Shown here piece by piece: positions 38,355 to 48,999 of a stretch of DNA of 64,000 nucleotides (the first letter of the stretch is position 1; each line of letters begins with the position of its first letter). The position numbers were made by a program, and so were the translations under genes. The DNA comes from Fervidobacterium pennivorans (GTDB lineage Bacteria; Thermotogota; Thermotogae; Thermotogales; Fervidobacteriaceae). Location of the stretch: the NCBI RefSeq assembly GCF_001644665.1, contig NZ_CP011393.1, positions 558,001 to 622,000 of the forward strand, given 5' to 3'. Below the pieces are notes generated by a model. It had not been told where the DNA came from and made no database searches. It was given only the letters and a program-made list of their open reading frames with translations.

Positions 38355-39722
38355 ATGTCCTACGATGCAATTATTATCGGTGGCGGTCCAGGTGGATACG
38401 TTTGTGCAATTAAGCTTGCACATTATGGAAAGAAGGTAGCTCTTGTTGAAAAAGAAAACCTTGGTGGCACGTGTACAAACTGGGGTTGTATCCCAACAAA
38501 AGCACTTTTAACCGCAACGCACTTACTCGACGAGGCAAAGGAAAAGGCTGATAAGCTTGGTATCAAGCTTTCTGTTGAAGGCTTTGACCTTTCAAAAATC
38601 ATGGCTCATGCGAACAAGAGCATAGTGATGTCAAGAAAAGGTATCGAGTATTTGATGAAAAAGAACAACGTAACGGTTATTAAGGGAACTGCAGAAGTTA
38701 TTAATAAGAACAAAGTAATAATAAAGGAAACGGGCGAAAAACTCGAAAGTTCAAACTTAGTCCTAGCACATGGTTCTGTGCCAACAATATTCCCACCTTT
38801 CAATCAAGTGGAAGGCATATGGACAAGTAACGATATTTTCCTTATGAAAGAACTTCCATCATCTTTGTTGATTGTTGGTGGAGGAGTAATAGGAGTTGAG
38901 TTTGCGACGTTCTTTAGTTCGCTTGGCGTAAAAGTGAAGATTGTTGAACTTGCCGACCATATCCTTCCATATGAAGATGATGACGTGGTTGAAGAGATTA
39001 AGAAATCATTTGCCAGAAAAGGTGTCGAAATAAAGGAAAAAACGAAAGTTGAAGGTGTCAAGAAAGTGACAGATGGATATGAAGTCGTACTAATTGATTC
39101 AGAAGGGAAAAGTGAGAGCGTTGTAGTTGATAAAGTACTTGTCGCAATTGGAAGAAGACCAAATATTCATGACGATGTAAAAAATCTCGGAGTAGAAATT
39201 GAGCGAGGAATTAAGACTGATAGGAGAATGAGGACCAATATTGAAGGTGTTTATGCCATTGGTGATGTGAGAGGGCAAATAATGCTTGCTCACGTTGCTA
39301 TGTATGAAGGCATCGTTGCAGCGAAAAATATTGCAGGCATAGAGACTGAGATGGACTATTCAGCAGTTCCATCGATTATATTCACAACTCCAGAGATTGC
39401 TTCAACAGGACTTAGAGAAAAAGATGTCGATAAGGATAAAGTTAAGATTTCGAAATTCCCGCTCTCGGCGAATGGAAGGGCAAGAACTATGCTTGAAAAC
39501 ATAGGATTCGTAAAGATAATTGCCGATAAAGAAACAGAGACAGTCTTAGGTATGTCAATTGTTTCCCCAGTTGCAACCGAACTTATTATGGAGGGCGTTA
39601 TCGCTGTTAGGAATAAATTAAAGGCACACGAACTTGAGGAATCCATACATCCACATCCAACTCTAAGCGAAAGCGTTCTTGGTGCGCTGGAAGGGATAAC
39701 AGGTTTGCCAATACATCTGTAA
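38355..39722 (+). CDS. lpdA: Dihydrolipoamide dehydrogenase-like flavoprotein
   Basis: A 455-aa pyridine nucleotide-disulphide oxidoreductase: FAD motif IIIGGGPGGYVCAIK, redox disulphide GGTCTNWGCIPTK, NAD motif IVGGGVIGVEFATFF, second FAD motif GVYAIGDV, and the C-terminal His-Glu pair in HPHPTLSE. These are all features of E3 rather than glutathione reductase. No 2-oxoacid dehydrogenase or glycine cleavage genes are nearby, so its partner is unclear. ATG 38355 has AAGGAGC upstream. Confidence 0.92.
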   Translation: MSYDAIIIGGGPGGYVCAIKLAHYGKKVALVEKENLGGTCTNWGCIPTKALLTATHLLDEAKEKADKLGIKLSVEGFDLSKIMAHANKSIVMSRKGIEYLMKKNNVTVIKGTAEVINKNKVIIKETGEKLESSNLVLAHGSVPTIFPPFNQVEGIWTSNDIFLMKELPSSLLIVGGGVIGVEFATFFSSLGVKVKIVELADHILPYEDDDVVEEIKKSFARKGVEIKEKTKVEGVKKVTDGYEVVLIDSEGKSESVVVDKVLVAIGRRPNIHDDVKNLGVEIERGIKTDRRMRTNIEGVYAIGDVRGQIMLAHVAMYEGIVAAKNIAGIETEMDYSAVPSIIFTTPEIASTGLREKDVDKDKVKISKFPLSANGRARTMLENIGFVKIIADKETETVLGMSIVSPVATELIMEGVIAVRNKLKAHELEESIHPHPTLSESVLGALEGITGLPIHL

Positions 39723-39748
39723 TTTGTTAGTTGTAGAATTGTGAGGAG

Positions 39749-39776
39749 AAGAAGGGGCTGGTGCCCCTTCTTTTAA
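39749..39776 (+). terminator. Terminator after lpdA
   Basis: A GAAGGGGC-TGGT-GCCCCTTC hairpin (39751-39770) followed by TTTTAATTTC, between the convergent lpdA and uvrB genes. Confidence 0.85.
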
Positions 39777-39782
39777 TTTCTT

Positions 39783-41771
39783 TCATTTATTGTTTTTCAA
39801 CTCTTCCTTAACCCTGAATAACTCATCTCTAATTCTTGCTGCGTCTTCATATCTCAGTTCAGATGCCGCTTTGTACATCTCTTCTTCAAGAAGAGCAGCG
39901 TAATCTTCCAATGGAAGAGATTCTTTCAAGGCAAAGATGCTATCTTCGTAGACTTTGTATAGCTCTTCTTCTTCCTCTTTGAACGGTGCGAAGATATCTT
40001 CCATCATAGGTTTAACGATTGTTTGAGGCTTGATTCCATGTTTTTCATTGTACTCCATTTGGATTTTTCTTCTCCTGTTTGTCTCCTCAATCGCTCTTTG
40101 CATTGCCGGAGTGATTTTATCTGCATACATTATCACCTTTCCGTTTTCATTTCGTGCTGTTCGTCCTATAATCTGAATCAGTGTAGTCTCGCTGCGTAAG
40201 AAGCCTTCTGTATCGGCATCGAGTATAGCGACAAGCGAAACTTCCGGCAGGTCCAACCCTTCCCTTAACAAGTTCACACCAACGACAACATCGATTTCAC
40301 CTGAGCGGAGTTTTTTTAACACTTCAAATCGTTTGATAGCATCGAGTTCGGAGTGAAGATACAAAGCTCTAATGTTGAATTCAACCAGATATTCTGCTAA
40401 CATCTCTGCGGTTTTCTTTGTTAGGACTGTGACAAGGGCGCGTTCGCCTCGCTTTTTTACTTCAACGATTTCTTTTACTAAGTCATCGATTTGATATCTC
40501 GTGGGTCTAACTTCTACAAGGGGGTCAATTAATCCGGTTGGTCTTATTATTTGTTCAATAACTTGTTCAGAAACTTCCAATTCAAAAGGACCAGGGGTAG
40601 CAGAGACAAATATCACTTGATTTACTTTCGACAGGAATTCTTCAAACTTAAGTGGTCTGTTATCATAAGCACAAGGCAGCCTAAATCCGTATTCAACAAG
40701 GCTTCTCTTTCTAGACATCTCGCCGTGATACATCGCCCTGAGTTGTGGGATTGTGATGTGTGATTCGTCTATGAATACGATGTAATCTTCGTCGTAGTAA
40801 TCAAGTAGTGAATAAGGTGGTTCTCCTGGTTTTCTCCCATCGAAATGACGCGAGTAGTTCTCGATACCTGTGCAGTAACCCAACGTGCTCAACAGTTCAA
40901 TGTCATTCATCGTTCTTTGATACAGCCTTTGAGCTTCAAGCTCCTTGCCTTGCCTTCTAAGTTCTGCGAGCCTTTCTTCAAGTTCTTGGCGTATGCTTTT
41001 TACAGCCATTGCAATCTTTTCTTCGGTTGTAACGTATTCTTTGGCTGGATATATCGTTATCCTGTCCAGACGCTCAATAACATCTCTGTTTAATCTATCG
41101 AATGTGTAGATTCTGTCAATTTCATCACCAAAGAACTCTATATGGATACCTTCGTCTTGGTAAGTCGGAAAGATTTCAAGAGTGTCACCACGTAAGCGGA
41201 AGCTTCCAGTTAATCCTATATCTTCTTTTCTTTCGTACCCTATTCGTACTAAGTGTTTGAGTAAGTCATTGAGTTTGATACGCTCCCCAACAGCGAGTTT
41301 TATGTTGAGGGTATCGAAATCACGAGGGTCACCGCAAGCGTATATTGCTGAAACACTTGCTACGACGATAACATCCCTTCTGGTCATTAGCGATTTTATA
41401 GCACTCATCCTCATTCTTGCTATTACTTCGTTTATGTCAGCGCTCTTCTCTATGTATAGGTCCTTAGTAGGTACGTAGGCTTCAGGCTGATAGTAGTCGT
41501 AGTAGCTTATAAAGAATTCTACTTTATTCTTCGGAAAGAAAGATTTGAACTCTGTGTATAGTTGTGCAGCCAGCGTTTTGTTTGGAGAAATCACTAAAAC
41601 GGGTTTTTCTATCTCCTTTATAACATTTGCCATCGTGAATGTTTTCCCGCTACCAGTAACACCTATAAGCGTTTGAAATCGATAGCCTTTTCTTAAGCCT
41701 TCCACCAACTTTTCAATAGCTTGAGGTTGATCACCTGCGGGCTCGTAATCACTGACAAGCTCGTAAAGCAT
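39783..41771 (-). CDS. uvrB: Excinuclease ABC subunit B
   Basis: A 662-aa nucleotide excision repair helicase-like protein. It has Walker A GVTGSGKT, the beta-hairpin [18 protein letters not shown], the RecA2 motifs [21 protein letters not shown] and QIIGRTARN, and the C-terminal UVR domain ([24 protein letters not shown]). Length is normal. ATG 41771 has AAGGTGAG upstream. The related-strand gene rqcH ends 76 nt upstream. Confidence 0.97.
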   Translation of the reverse strand: MLYELVSDYEPAGDQPQAIEKLVEGLRKGYRFQTLIGVTGSGKTFTMANVIKEIEKPVLVISPNKTLAAQLYTEFKSFFPKNKVEFFISYYDYYQPEAYVPTKDLYIEKSADINEVIARMRMSAIKSLMTRRDVIVVASVSAIYACGDPRDFDTLNIKLAVGERIKLNDLLKHLVRIGYERKEDIGLTGSFRLRGDTLEIFPTYQDEGIHIEFFGDEIDRIYTFDRLNRDVIERLDRITIYPAKEYVTTEEKIAMAVKSIRQELEERLAELRRQGKELEAQRLYQRTMNDIELLSTLGYCTGIENYSRHFDGRKPGEPPYSLLDYYDEDYIVFIDESHITIPQLRAMYHGEMSRKRSLVEYGFRLPCAYDNRPLKFEEFLSKVNQVIFVSATPGPFELEVSEQVIEQIIRPTGLIDPLVEVRPTRYQIDDLVKEIVEVKKRGERALVTVLTKKTAEMLAEYLVEFNIRALYLHSELDAIKRFEVLKKLRSGEIDVVVGVNLLREGLDLPEVSLVAILDADTEGFLRSETTLIQIIGRTARNENGKVIMYADKITPAMQRAIEETNRRRKIQMEYNEKHGIKPQTIVKPMMEDIFAPFKEEEEELYKVYEDSIFALKESLPLEDYAALLEEEMYKAASELRYEDAARIRDELFRVKEELKNNK

Positions 41772-41846
41772 AATCTCACCTTCGCATCTTAGCAAACTTT
41801 TGTGTAATCCACCTTTTCATGAGTGCAATTGTTTTGATAGTTCTTG

Positions 41847-43541
41847 TCATTGAAACTTCTCATCAGGGGTTACAAAAAGAGTCTTAAAATTTGAGTAAAG
41901 AACTAGCCCAGGCTTAAAACCTTTGGGTTTTTTTACGTACTTTATGTATGTGTAATCCACCGGTACTTTTGTAGAATACTTCCCTTTACTGAATTGTGCA
42001 GCAAGTTTTGCAGCATATAAAAGAACATCTTCATCGACAGGTTGACCATTCGTCTTTATTACGACATGTGCACCAGGCATACCCTGTACGTGGAGCCATA
42101 TATCGTGCTCATTGGATTTTCTAACCAGTTCGTCGTTTTGCTTGTTATTTCGTCCTACAAGAATTGTAAAACCGTTATACATGTACTTTCTCGGTTCAGA
42201 CACTGCTTGTTCACTTTTCGATTTATTACTCTTTCTCTTGTGCGTTTTCTTTATTAAGTCGTTTTCGAGCATTTCTTCTTCAATCTCTTCTAATTCTTCC
42301 AGTGTTTCTGCGTTTTCTATTGTATCTTGTAACTGTTTCAAGTATTCTAATTCTCTTTTAATCACAATTTCGCGTTTGCTTAATCCCTCTAACTTTTTCT
42401 TTAATTTATTATAGAGCTTGAAATACTTCACACTGTTCTCTATAGGGGATAGGTGTGGTTCCAGTGGTACCGCTACATTCTGATTCGTTTCCCAATCAAA
42501 GAGTTCCACGCTATCTACTCCGTGTGGTATTTGGTAACTGTAAGCTTTTATCAGCTCCCCGTATTTCCTGTATCTATCGGATTCTAAGCACTCCTCTCTT
42601 TCTTTTTCAATCTGTGTTAGGATATCTTCCAAAGAATAAATTCGACTGTTAACAATACTTAGCATTTGGAAGCGTTTTTGAACTAGTTTATCCTTATTTT
42701 CGACAAAATCAAAATACTCATTAATACAACTGATAGCATTATCACATCTTTTTAGGTCCTTATATTTGTGGAGTCTAAATGCTGAGATATCAGTGGGCTG
42801 TTCGTTTTCGTAGTATATGTAGAGGACTTTCTGTCTAATTTCTTCTAATACACTTGAGAGACTTTTGGCTATGTTCCCCAAATCACTTTCACTGACGAAA
42901 GATAGTAGTTTATCTTCTACTTCTGAACGAAAAAGAATTTCTTCGGCAGTTATTTTTGAGAATCCCTGGATGGTGGAATAAATAAACTCTGAAATCATCC
43001 GTTGTTTGTTTTGGAACCTATAAAGAGCATTTGTTAGTTTTTCTAATGTTACTTCATCTATTGAAAGTTTTTCAGATGTAAACAACACGAATGGTTCTCC
43101 TGGTGATATCTTTCTGATGCGTGTTTCTATCCTTTTGTAGGCATCGACTATCAATCCATTTTCGACCAAAACGGCGTTTGAATGCTTCCCCATGATATCG
43201 AAGTAGATTTCATATTCATGTCTTTCTCCAATTTCGTCAAATTTGCGCAGTTTCATAATCATCGTTCTTTCATAGCCGTTCGTTGTAAGTTCTGTAACCA
43301 TTCCGCCACGGATTCTACTGCGCAATAACTCCACAAATGGATGTTTTTCAGGTTCCCTAACTATATGGTCCGTAAATGAGACGTGCGAATAATTCGGATT
43401 CAAGGATATTTTCAAATCGCCTTTGTCAAATGAGAAGTATATCACTTTATCGTAAAGGTATATGTTCCTAACATGCTGTCCAAGAATAAGGTTCCTAATT
43501 TCTTCAACAACGGTTTTCATTACAAAACCATCGAACGGCAT
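41847..43541 (-). CDS. rqcH: NFACT/Rqc2-family protein RqcH
   Basis: A 564-aa protein of the ribosome quality control family that tags stalled nascent chains. It has an N-terminal NFACT-N domain (MPFDGFVMKTVVEEI, YFDIMGKHSNAVLVE), a central coiled coil (residues about 290-420) and a C-terminal NFACT-R/DUF814 domain (GFTILVGRNNKQND, DIWLHVQGMPGAHVVI). Older annotations call such proteins fibronectin-binding. ATG 43541 has AAAGGAG upstream. Confidence 0.92.
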   Translation of the reverse strand: MPFDGFVMKTVVEEIRNLILGQHVRNIYLYDKVIYFSFDKGDLKISLNPNYSHVSFTDHIVREPEKHPFVELLRSRIRGGMVTELTTNGYERTMIMKLRKFDEIGERHEYEIYFDIMGKHSNAVLVENGLIVDAYKRIETRIRKISPGEPFVLFTSEKLSIDEVTLEKLTNALYRFQNKQRMISEFIYSTIQGFSKITAEEILFRSEVEDKLLSFVSESDLGNIAKSLSSVLEEIRQKVLYIYYENEQPTDISAFRLHKYKDLKRCDNAISCINEYFDFVENKDKLVQKRFQMLSIVNSRIYSLEDILTQIEKEREECLESDRYRKYGELIKAYSYQIPHGVDSVELFDWETNQNVAVPLEPHLSPIENSVKYFKLYNKLKKKLEGLSKREIVIKRELEYLKQLQDTIENAETLEELEEIEEEMLENDLIKKTHKRKSNKSKSEQAVSEPRKYMYNGFTILVGRNNKQNDELVRKSNEHDIWLHVQGMPGAHVVIKTNGQPVDEDVLLYAAKLAAQFSKGKYSTKVPVDYTYIKYVKKPKGFKPGLVLYSNFKTLFVTPDEKFQ

Positions 43542-43573
43542 TTGGATGCTCCTTTCCAATGCTTTATTTCTTA

Positions 43574-44554
43574 TCAGTACTCACTTTTCAAGTCAACAAT
43601 GTTCTTTGGCATTCCACCAGAAAGAATTCTTCTAAGATTTTCAATAGTTTCATCTATTCGTCCCACTTGTCCTTCTATCGTAAAACCTCCAACATGTGGT
43701 GAAATAACCACGTTTTTTAAAGTATGGATTGGATATCTAGATGGGAGTTGAACCGTGTGGTCGGAATCAGGATACAAATACCATGTGTCAATTGCAGCAC
43801 CTGCAAGAATTCCATTTTTCAGGGCATAGTACAACGCCTCTTCTTCAATAATCTGTCCTCGACCGACGTTCACCAAAAACTTTCCTTGCATTTGTGATAT
43901 GATTTCTTTATTTATAAGATGATATGTTTCCTTTGTGAGTGGCAAAGTTACGAAAATAACTTTCCCAAATTTTATTGCTTCTTCAAGATTGTTGGTTACA
44001 TAGTTCACCCCTTTGACAGGTTCAACATTCCTCTTAAATCCCATTATTTCACACTCAAAACCGCACAACAACTTAGCTAAGTGTTTTCCAATAGTGCCAA
44101 GTCCAAGAATTGTTACGCGCTTTCCTTGAAGCGAATACCAGAAATCTTCAGGTTTTGCCCCTGCTTCGTAACCGTGCCAAACACCTTTTGCAAGGTCGTT
44201 GTGGTATTCTACAATCCTACCCAAAAGTGCTAATGCTAATCCCAAAGCTCTCTCCGCGACAATTTTTCCATTACCGTGGTTATTTGCAATGATAATATTC
44301 CTTTCATCTAATAAGTCTAAAGGTAGTCCATTAACCCCTGCCCAAGGAACTAAAACGAATTTCAGTTTCTTTGCGTTTAAAACTTGTTCTTTTGTCAAAC
44401 TTCCACTCACTATTACATCCGCATCTTCAATGTGTTTCTGCGCTTCTTCTCTATTTTTTGGGACAATGAAGAAATCACTGGAGAATTCCTTTTTTAGGTC
44501 CTCAATGCGTTGCAGAAAATAGTCTATCATTTTAGTAAGAAAGAGTACTTTCAC
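43574..44554 (-). CDS. D-isomer-specific 2-hydroxyacid dehydrogenase
   Basis: A 326-aa NAD(P)-dependent dehydrogenase. It has the Rossmann motif VTILGLGTIGKHLAKLL, the catalytic Arg in LVNVGRGQIIEEEAL, and the Glu/His region ending in VISPHVGGFT. The substrate (lactate, glycerate or phosphoglycerate type) is not clear. GTG 44554 has GGGGAGG 7 nt upstream; the ATG at 44560 lies too close to that site. Confidence 0.88.
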   Translation of the reverse strand: MKVLFLTKMIDYFLQRIEDLKKEFSSDFFIVPKNREEAQKHIEDADVIVSGSLTKEQVLNAKKLKFVLVPWAGVNGLPLDLLDERNIIIANNHGNGKIVAERALGLALALLGRIVEYHNDLAKGVWHGYEAGAKPEDFWYSLQGKRVTILGLGTIGKHLAKLLCGFECEIMGFKRNVEPVKGVNYVTNNLEEAIKFGKVIFVTLPLTKETYHLINKEIISQMQGKFLVNVGRGQIIEEEALYYALKNGILAGAAIDTWYLYPDSDHTVQLPSRYPIHTLKNVVISPHVGGFTIEGQVGRIDETIENLRRILSGGMPKNIVDLKSEY

Positions 44555-44634
44555 GCACATACCTCCCCTCGATAACCTATTCTGCTCTATTCCACTATTC
44601 CATTTAATTATATCACGTGGTATATGACAAATAA

Positions 44635-44658
44635 ATAAAAAGGTCCCAATGTGGGACC
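44635..44658 (-). terminator. Terminator of the DUF47-PiT operon
   Basis: A GGTCCCA-N3-TGGGACC hairpin (44642-44658) followed on the minus strand by TTTTTATTTATTTG, 41 nt after the pit stop. Confidence 0.87.
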
Positions 44659-44699
44659 AAATAACGGACTGTATAGAGAAGGAAATAGCGTGTCTAAGA

Positions 44700-45905
44700 T
44701 CAGAATAACCTTGTTAAAATTAAGTAAAGTATGGCACTAGCACCTGCTGAGAATGGGATTGTTATAAACCATGAGATAAGTATATCCCTAAGTATACCTA
44801 TGTTTATAACTTCGATTCCACGCGCGAGTCCTACTCCAGTAACCGCACCAACGACGGTGTGAGTCGTGCTGATAGGAAAACCAAATATCGATGATAATAG
44901 TACCGTTGTTGCTGTTCCAAAATCGACAGAGAAGCCTCTCGTGTTATTGAGTTCTGTAATGTTATACCCTATAGTTTCCATGACCTTGTAACCGTATAGT
45001 AAAACTCTGAGGGCAATTCCGAGTCCACCAATGAATAGGATGTACTTTGGAATTTCTATAGCACCTAGATTTGCTGTCCCTGCTTGTCTTATCATAAGTA
45101 TCAATGCTACCGGTCCAACTGCATTTGCAACATCGTTAGCACCATGTGAAAAACAAACATAAGCAGATGTCATGACTTGGACGTGCCTAAATATATCTTC
45201 AACGGCATCGTATTCATTGCTTTTATTATTAATCACTCTTCTTAGAAGCAAGTAAGATAGTACAAAAGCAACAACAAAAAATACCAAGCCAGCCAAGAGA
45301 GAAACATTGTAAGGCTTTTTGAGAGTCTTAAGAGAGAAGAGGAAAGAAATGAGGAAGAAAGTGAAACCAATCAAAACAGGGGCGACTTTCTTAGCTGCTT
45401 TCAACGGACTTGGGCGGTGCAAGATTGTTAGAACTATAACTTTAAAAACTACAAAAGAAAGCAGTCCACCAACTACCGGAGAAATTATCCAAGAAAGCAC
45501 AATCTTTCCCAGATTCGACCAATAAACTACCCTAACCCCACCACTTACGAGTCCGAATCCTATCATTCCGCCAATTATTGAGTGTGTTGTAGACACAGGC
45601 ATTGCAAAAACAGTTGCTATCAAGACCCAAGTAGCAGCAGCTAAAAGTGCTGATAATGCACCGTATATAATGTGATTTGGATTCGTTATATGTTCTATCG
45701 AAACTATCCCATTTGCAATTGTTTTTGTAACAGTGGCGCCGAACATAACCGCACCAAGAAATTCAAGAAAAGAAGCAAGGAAGGCTGCTTGTTTTGGCGT
45801 TATTGCCTTTGCACCAACGGCTGTTGCCATACCATTTGCCACGTCGTTTGCACCTATAGTAAATGCCATAAACATTCCGACAAGTATGGTGAAGAGTGTA
45901 ATCAC
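44700..45905 (-). CDS. pit: PiT-family inorganic phosphate transporter
   Basis: A 401-aa membrane transporter with about ten helices and the duplicated PiT signatures: FTIGANDVANGMATAVGAKA near the N-terminus and CFSHGANDVANAVGP in the second half, each with a later STTHSIIGG/STTHTVVGA. It imports phosphate with H+ or Na+. GTG 45905 has GAGGAGGG upstream. It follows the DUF47 gene, its usual partner. Confidence 0.94.
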   Translation of the reverse strand: MITLFTILVGMFMAFTIGANDVANGMATAVGAKAITPKQAAFLASFLEFLGAVMFGATVTKTIANGIVSIEHITNPNHIIYGALSALLAAATWVLIATVFAMPVSTTHSIIGGMIGFGLVSGGVRVVYWSNLGKIVLSWIISPVVGGLLSFVVFKVIVLTILHRPSPLKAAKKVAPVLIGFTFFLISFLFSLKTLKKPYNVSLLAGLVFFVVAFVLSYLLLRRVINNKSNEYDAVEDIFRHVQVMTSAYVCFSHGANDVANAVGPVALILMIRQAGTANLGAIEIPKYILFIGGLGIALRVLLYGYKVMETIGYNITELNNTRGFSVDFGTATTVLLSSIFGFPISTTHTVVGAVTGVGLARGIEVINIGILRDILISWFITIPFSAGASAILYLILTRLF

Positions 45906-45975
45906 GCTTTTTCCCTCCTCTTTAATGTGCACATACATAAACAATAGTTCTCAATTTCGAAACTTCTCAAGCTTT

Positions 45976-46650
45976 TTAACTATGCGTTATCATTCTGATT
46001 CGCTCAACAACATTTCTTGCTCTGTCTTCAATTCTCATAAGAAGAATTACGACATTGTTTAAGAACATTATATCGACGGGGTTCATCTCATTTTTCTTTG
46101 CGAACAATTTTTTACCAAGTTCCAAACCAAGTTTGTCCGATGAGCGTTCCTCCGCTTCAACAGTTTCTACACCTTGGTCTTCCTTCTCAATTTCCTTTGG
46201 TGCAAAACCAGATTCCACAACGGTCTTAAGTTCCTGAATTATTACATCCATGTGCTCCACACTCTTCCTAACAGTATCTGTAAGTTCCTGAACGGGAGCT
46301 TTAATATCTTCCGGCACATGGTCTATCCGGTTTATTGTTAAGACCTTAACCACATCGTCTGTCAAATCGATAATAGAATCCACGTTATGGAGTATGTCAA
46401 GAAAATCTGCCTTGTTAAAATATGTCCATTTGAGTTTGCTATATATATTCCTAAGTTGGAGTTTAAGTTGATCAGCGGCGTGTTCCAACTTGTCTACTTC
46501 TTTGGATAGGTCATCTACTGAGGTGTTGTTCAGATATTTCTCAACAGCTGTATACATCAAATTTGCTGCCTTTGCGCAGAGTTTTGAGTGTTCACTCAGT
46601 AATTCAAGAGGGGAACGGTAAGGTATCAATTTTTGAAAAATGTTCGCCAT
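45976..46650 (-). CDS. DUF47/PhoU-like phosphate transport regulator
   Basis: A 224-aa all-helical protein of the TIGR00153/DUF47 family: FQKLIPYRSPLELLSEHSKL, NIYSKLKWTYFNKADFLDIL and the C-terminal IEDRARNVVERI. These cytoplasmic proteins regulate the adjacent PiT transporter. An acidic insert (IEKEDQGVETVEAEERSSD) lies in the second half. ATG 46650 has AAAGGAGTGG upstream. Confidence 0.92.
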   Translation of the reverse strand: MANIFQKLIPYRSPLELLSEHSKLCAKAANLMYTAVEKYLNNTSVDDLSKEVDKLEHAADQLKLQLRNIYSKLKWTYFNKADFLDILHNVDSIIDLTDDVVKVLTINRIDHVPEDIKAPVQELTDTVRKSVEHMDVIIQELKTVVESGFAPKEIEKEDQGVETVEAEERSSDKLGLELGKKLFAKKNEMNPVDIMFLNNVVILLMRIEDRARNVVERIRMITHS

Positions 46651-46691
46651 CTCGCCACTCCTTTCCAAAAATATCTTGAGTTTCTGAGGAA

Positions 46692-46719
46692 ATTATAACA
46701 GATATTATGCGTCTTTCAA
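46692..46719 (-). promoter_or_regulatory. Promoter of the DUF47-pit operon
   Basis: TTGAAA (46719-46714), a 16-bp spacer and a perfect TATAAT (46697-46692). Confidence 0.7.
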
Positions 46720-46744
46720 AATTTAATTTCACTTTACTTCGATC

Positions 46745-47512
46745 CTATCTTTGAGACGTATATTTCTCTAAGAACTCTTTGATGGCTTTAACCACAATGC
46801 TTATTTGCTCGTGTGCGCTGATTTTAGCTTCCTTATCACCTTTCTGAAGACCATAGCTCCCAAATTGTGAGTGATTACCTCCAAGTATTTCAACGTATTC
46901 CGTTGATGATGGGAAAAGAGCTTTCTTTTCCTTAATCGTTTTAGGAGGTAAAATACCATCTTCGGAACCGTAGATGCACAGTGATTTTATAGGCAAGTAT
47001 GAAATATCTCTTGCTGGGTATGAAGCCAGGAAAATAATCCCTTTGACCTTGATTCCAACTAACTCTGGATGTTTAACTAAGAACTCAGAAGCCGCCACAC
47101 CGCCAAGAGAGTGCCCTGCCAGGAACCATTCCTTATCTGAAAACCTCGTACCATTTATTATTGTTCTCGCTGAGTCCACATCGAAAATCGCAAAACTTAA
47201 TGGAACGTTTAATATCACTGTTGTTATTCCCTTTTCGGCAAGGCGATAAGCAAGAGGTGCATAAGCAGTGTAGTCAACATGCCCCCCAGGATAAAAAATA
47301 ATGCCAACGTTTTCAAAATAGTTCTTTTTAAAATTTCTTGGTATGAAATATATGTTCTTTTCCCGTATTACTTCTACGTAATTTGATGATTGTAAATATT
47401 CTTTCACTTCTTCAGCAGGTTTTAAAGGACTGTATGCCCAAGTGATAAAAGCAATTATGAGTATTGTTAAAAGAAGTAAGACCACATAAGATATTCGTTT
47501 TTTGCTTTCCAT
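46745..47512 (-). CDS. Membrane-anchored alpha/beta hydrolase
   Basis: A 255-aa protein with an N-terminal helix (YVVLLLLTILIIAFITW) that anchors or exports it. The alpha/beta-hydrolase core has nucleophile Ser in GHSLGGVAA, catalytic Asp in YGSEDGILPP, and His in LGGNHSQFG. It resembles PF12695-type hydrolases. The substrate is unknown. ATG 47512 has GGAGGAG upstream. It follows the truncated glycosidase by 17 nt and may now depend on that remnant's transcription. Confidence 0.82.
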   Translation of the reverse strand: MESKKRISYVVLLLLTILIIAFITWAYSPLKPAEEVKEYLQSSNYVEVIREKNIYFIPRNFKKNYFENVGIIFYPGGHVDYTAYAPLAYRLAEKGITTVILNVPLSFAIFDVDSARTIINGTRFSDKEWFLAGHSLGGVAASEFLVKHPELVGIKVKGIIFLASYPARDISYLPIKSLCIYGSEDGILPPKTIKEKKALFPSSTEYVEILGGNHSQFGSYGLQKGDKEAKISAHEQISIVVKAIKEFLEKYTSQR

Positions 47513-47529
47513 ATATTGACTCCTCCGTA

Positions 47530-48999
47530 TTAATCAGAAATTTTCTCGAAAATAATCTCCTTCGGAGATACGTTTCTGATTCCAATTTCGACATCGTCAA
47601 TCATTATTCTAACTTTTTTGGGGAAGTTGTCTATATTAACAGCAAGTAAAAATTTTTCTCGAGTTTTCATATTCTCCAATGCGAATAAGAGCGTTCCAAT
47701 TTTGTCTTTGTCTTCTGCCAAAACTCTAATATGCGGTTTCAAGCCCATTATTTCGAATATGCGGTTGAAGAAAATGAAATTGGTATTAAAATGTGCAGCA
47801 ATAAATAGTGTGTTCATCTGATGTAGGAATACCGAACAAGCTGCATTCTCCTGAGTAACGTAGGCTAAGATAGAAGAACTGCACTTCTCGTTGTCTTTAG
47901 TGATTATCTCACGTGCCCAGTCGGTTCTAAACTCGCGGAACAGATTATCTGGTGAACTTACCGAAAGATAAAAGTGAGGTGAAGGTAGGAATTCTCTGCC
48001 AGGTTTTATATTCAGATAATCAATCAAAATGGTGCATTTAGAACCAAATTCATCAAAAACGGGAAGATCACCATAAAAAATAACTTTTCCACCTTTTTCA
48101 ATGAATCTTACGATATTTTCTTGCACGCTCTTTGACACGTATTTTGCTGTAGGAAGGATTAAAAGCTGGTCGACATTAGGTTTTGAAAATTCAAGGTCGA
48201 CGAATTTATATCTAAATCCCATAACAAATAGCGTTTTCAAGAAACTATCCCAAAAATTGTATCCCCTGTGAATTTCAATATCAGAGCGCTTTCTATTACC
48301 AATTCCGTAAGCATACTCTGTGCGATAATACTCGTCTAAATATCCGATTAATACATTGTCATAGACCAATGAAAAATCCTTTCCCAGCTGCCTTTCGAGG
48401 CTTGTTAAGAACTCGTTAGCGAATTTTACATATTCGTATGTATAATCGAGTTCACCATTCGGTTTTATTGGTGCTGCAAATCCATGCTCTTCACCAGTAA
48501 AAGCTATTCGACCATTTCCATCTTTAACTTCTTTTCTTAACTTTGGGTTTACTCCTCCGGAAAATAGGTAGTAATTGAGGAACCTATTGCCCAGAATGTA
48601 GGAAATGACTGCCTTGTGAACTGTAGCGTTCGGGTCTATTCTTTCACCCAAATTGTTTCCATAGTCTCCATTTCCACACTCGAACTCCATTACCCCAAAA
48701 GGTTTCTTCGTTGTAGCTTTAAGTATCTCATTTATATTCCATATGTCGATGATATTTCTTATCGTGAAGTCTCCTAAATAAATATCTGTTGCAGGAATTA
48801 TACCTTCTAAATCAAACATCTTCCTGAGTTGTGAAATACCTATCGGGAAAGTATGTGCTCTTCCAGCCGAAGTTCCGTGAATGTTCACGATAAATGTCAC
48901 ATCGATTCCTTTCTTATGTAACATTTCCTTGAGGTTATTCACATAGGCCGCAAAATCATCTTGTGAAAACAAAGAATAATCGGTATGGCACAGTACCAC
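47530..48999 (-). pseudogene. 5'-truncated GH35-like beta-galactosidase remnant
   Basis: About 485 codons remain. They resemble the second half of a clan GH-A/GH35 catalytic barrel (HTDYSLFSQDDFAAYVNNL, KPFGVMEFECGNGD with the presumed nucleophile Glu, YYLFSGGVNP, AAPIKPNGELDYTYEYV) plus the downstream beta domains. The first half of the barrel, including the acid/base Glu, is missing. The frame is closed by a stop at 49011-49009, and the available GTG 48999 has no ribosome binding site. The break coincides with the start of a plus-strand remnant. Family assignment is by motif recognition and could also be a related GH-A family. Confidence 0.7.
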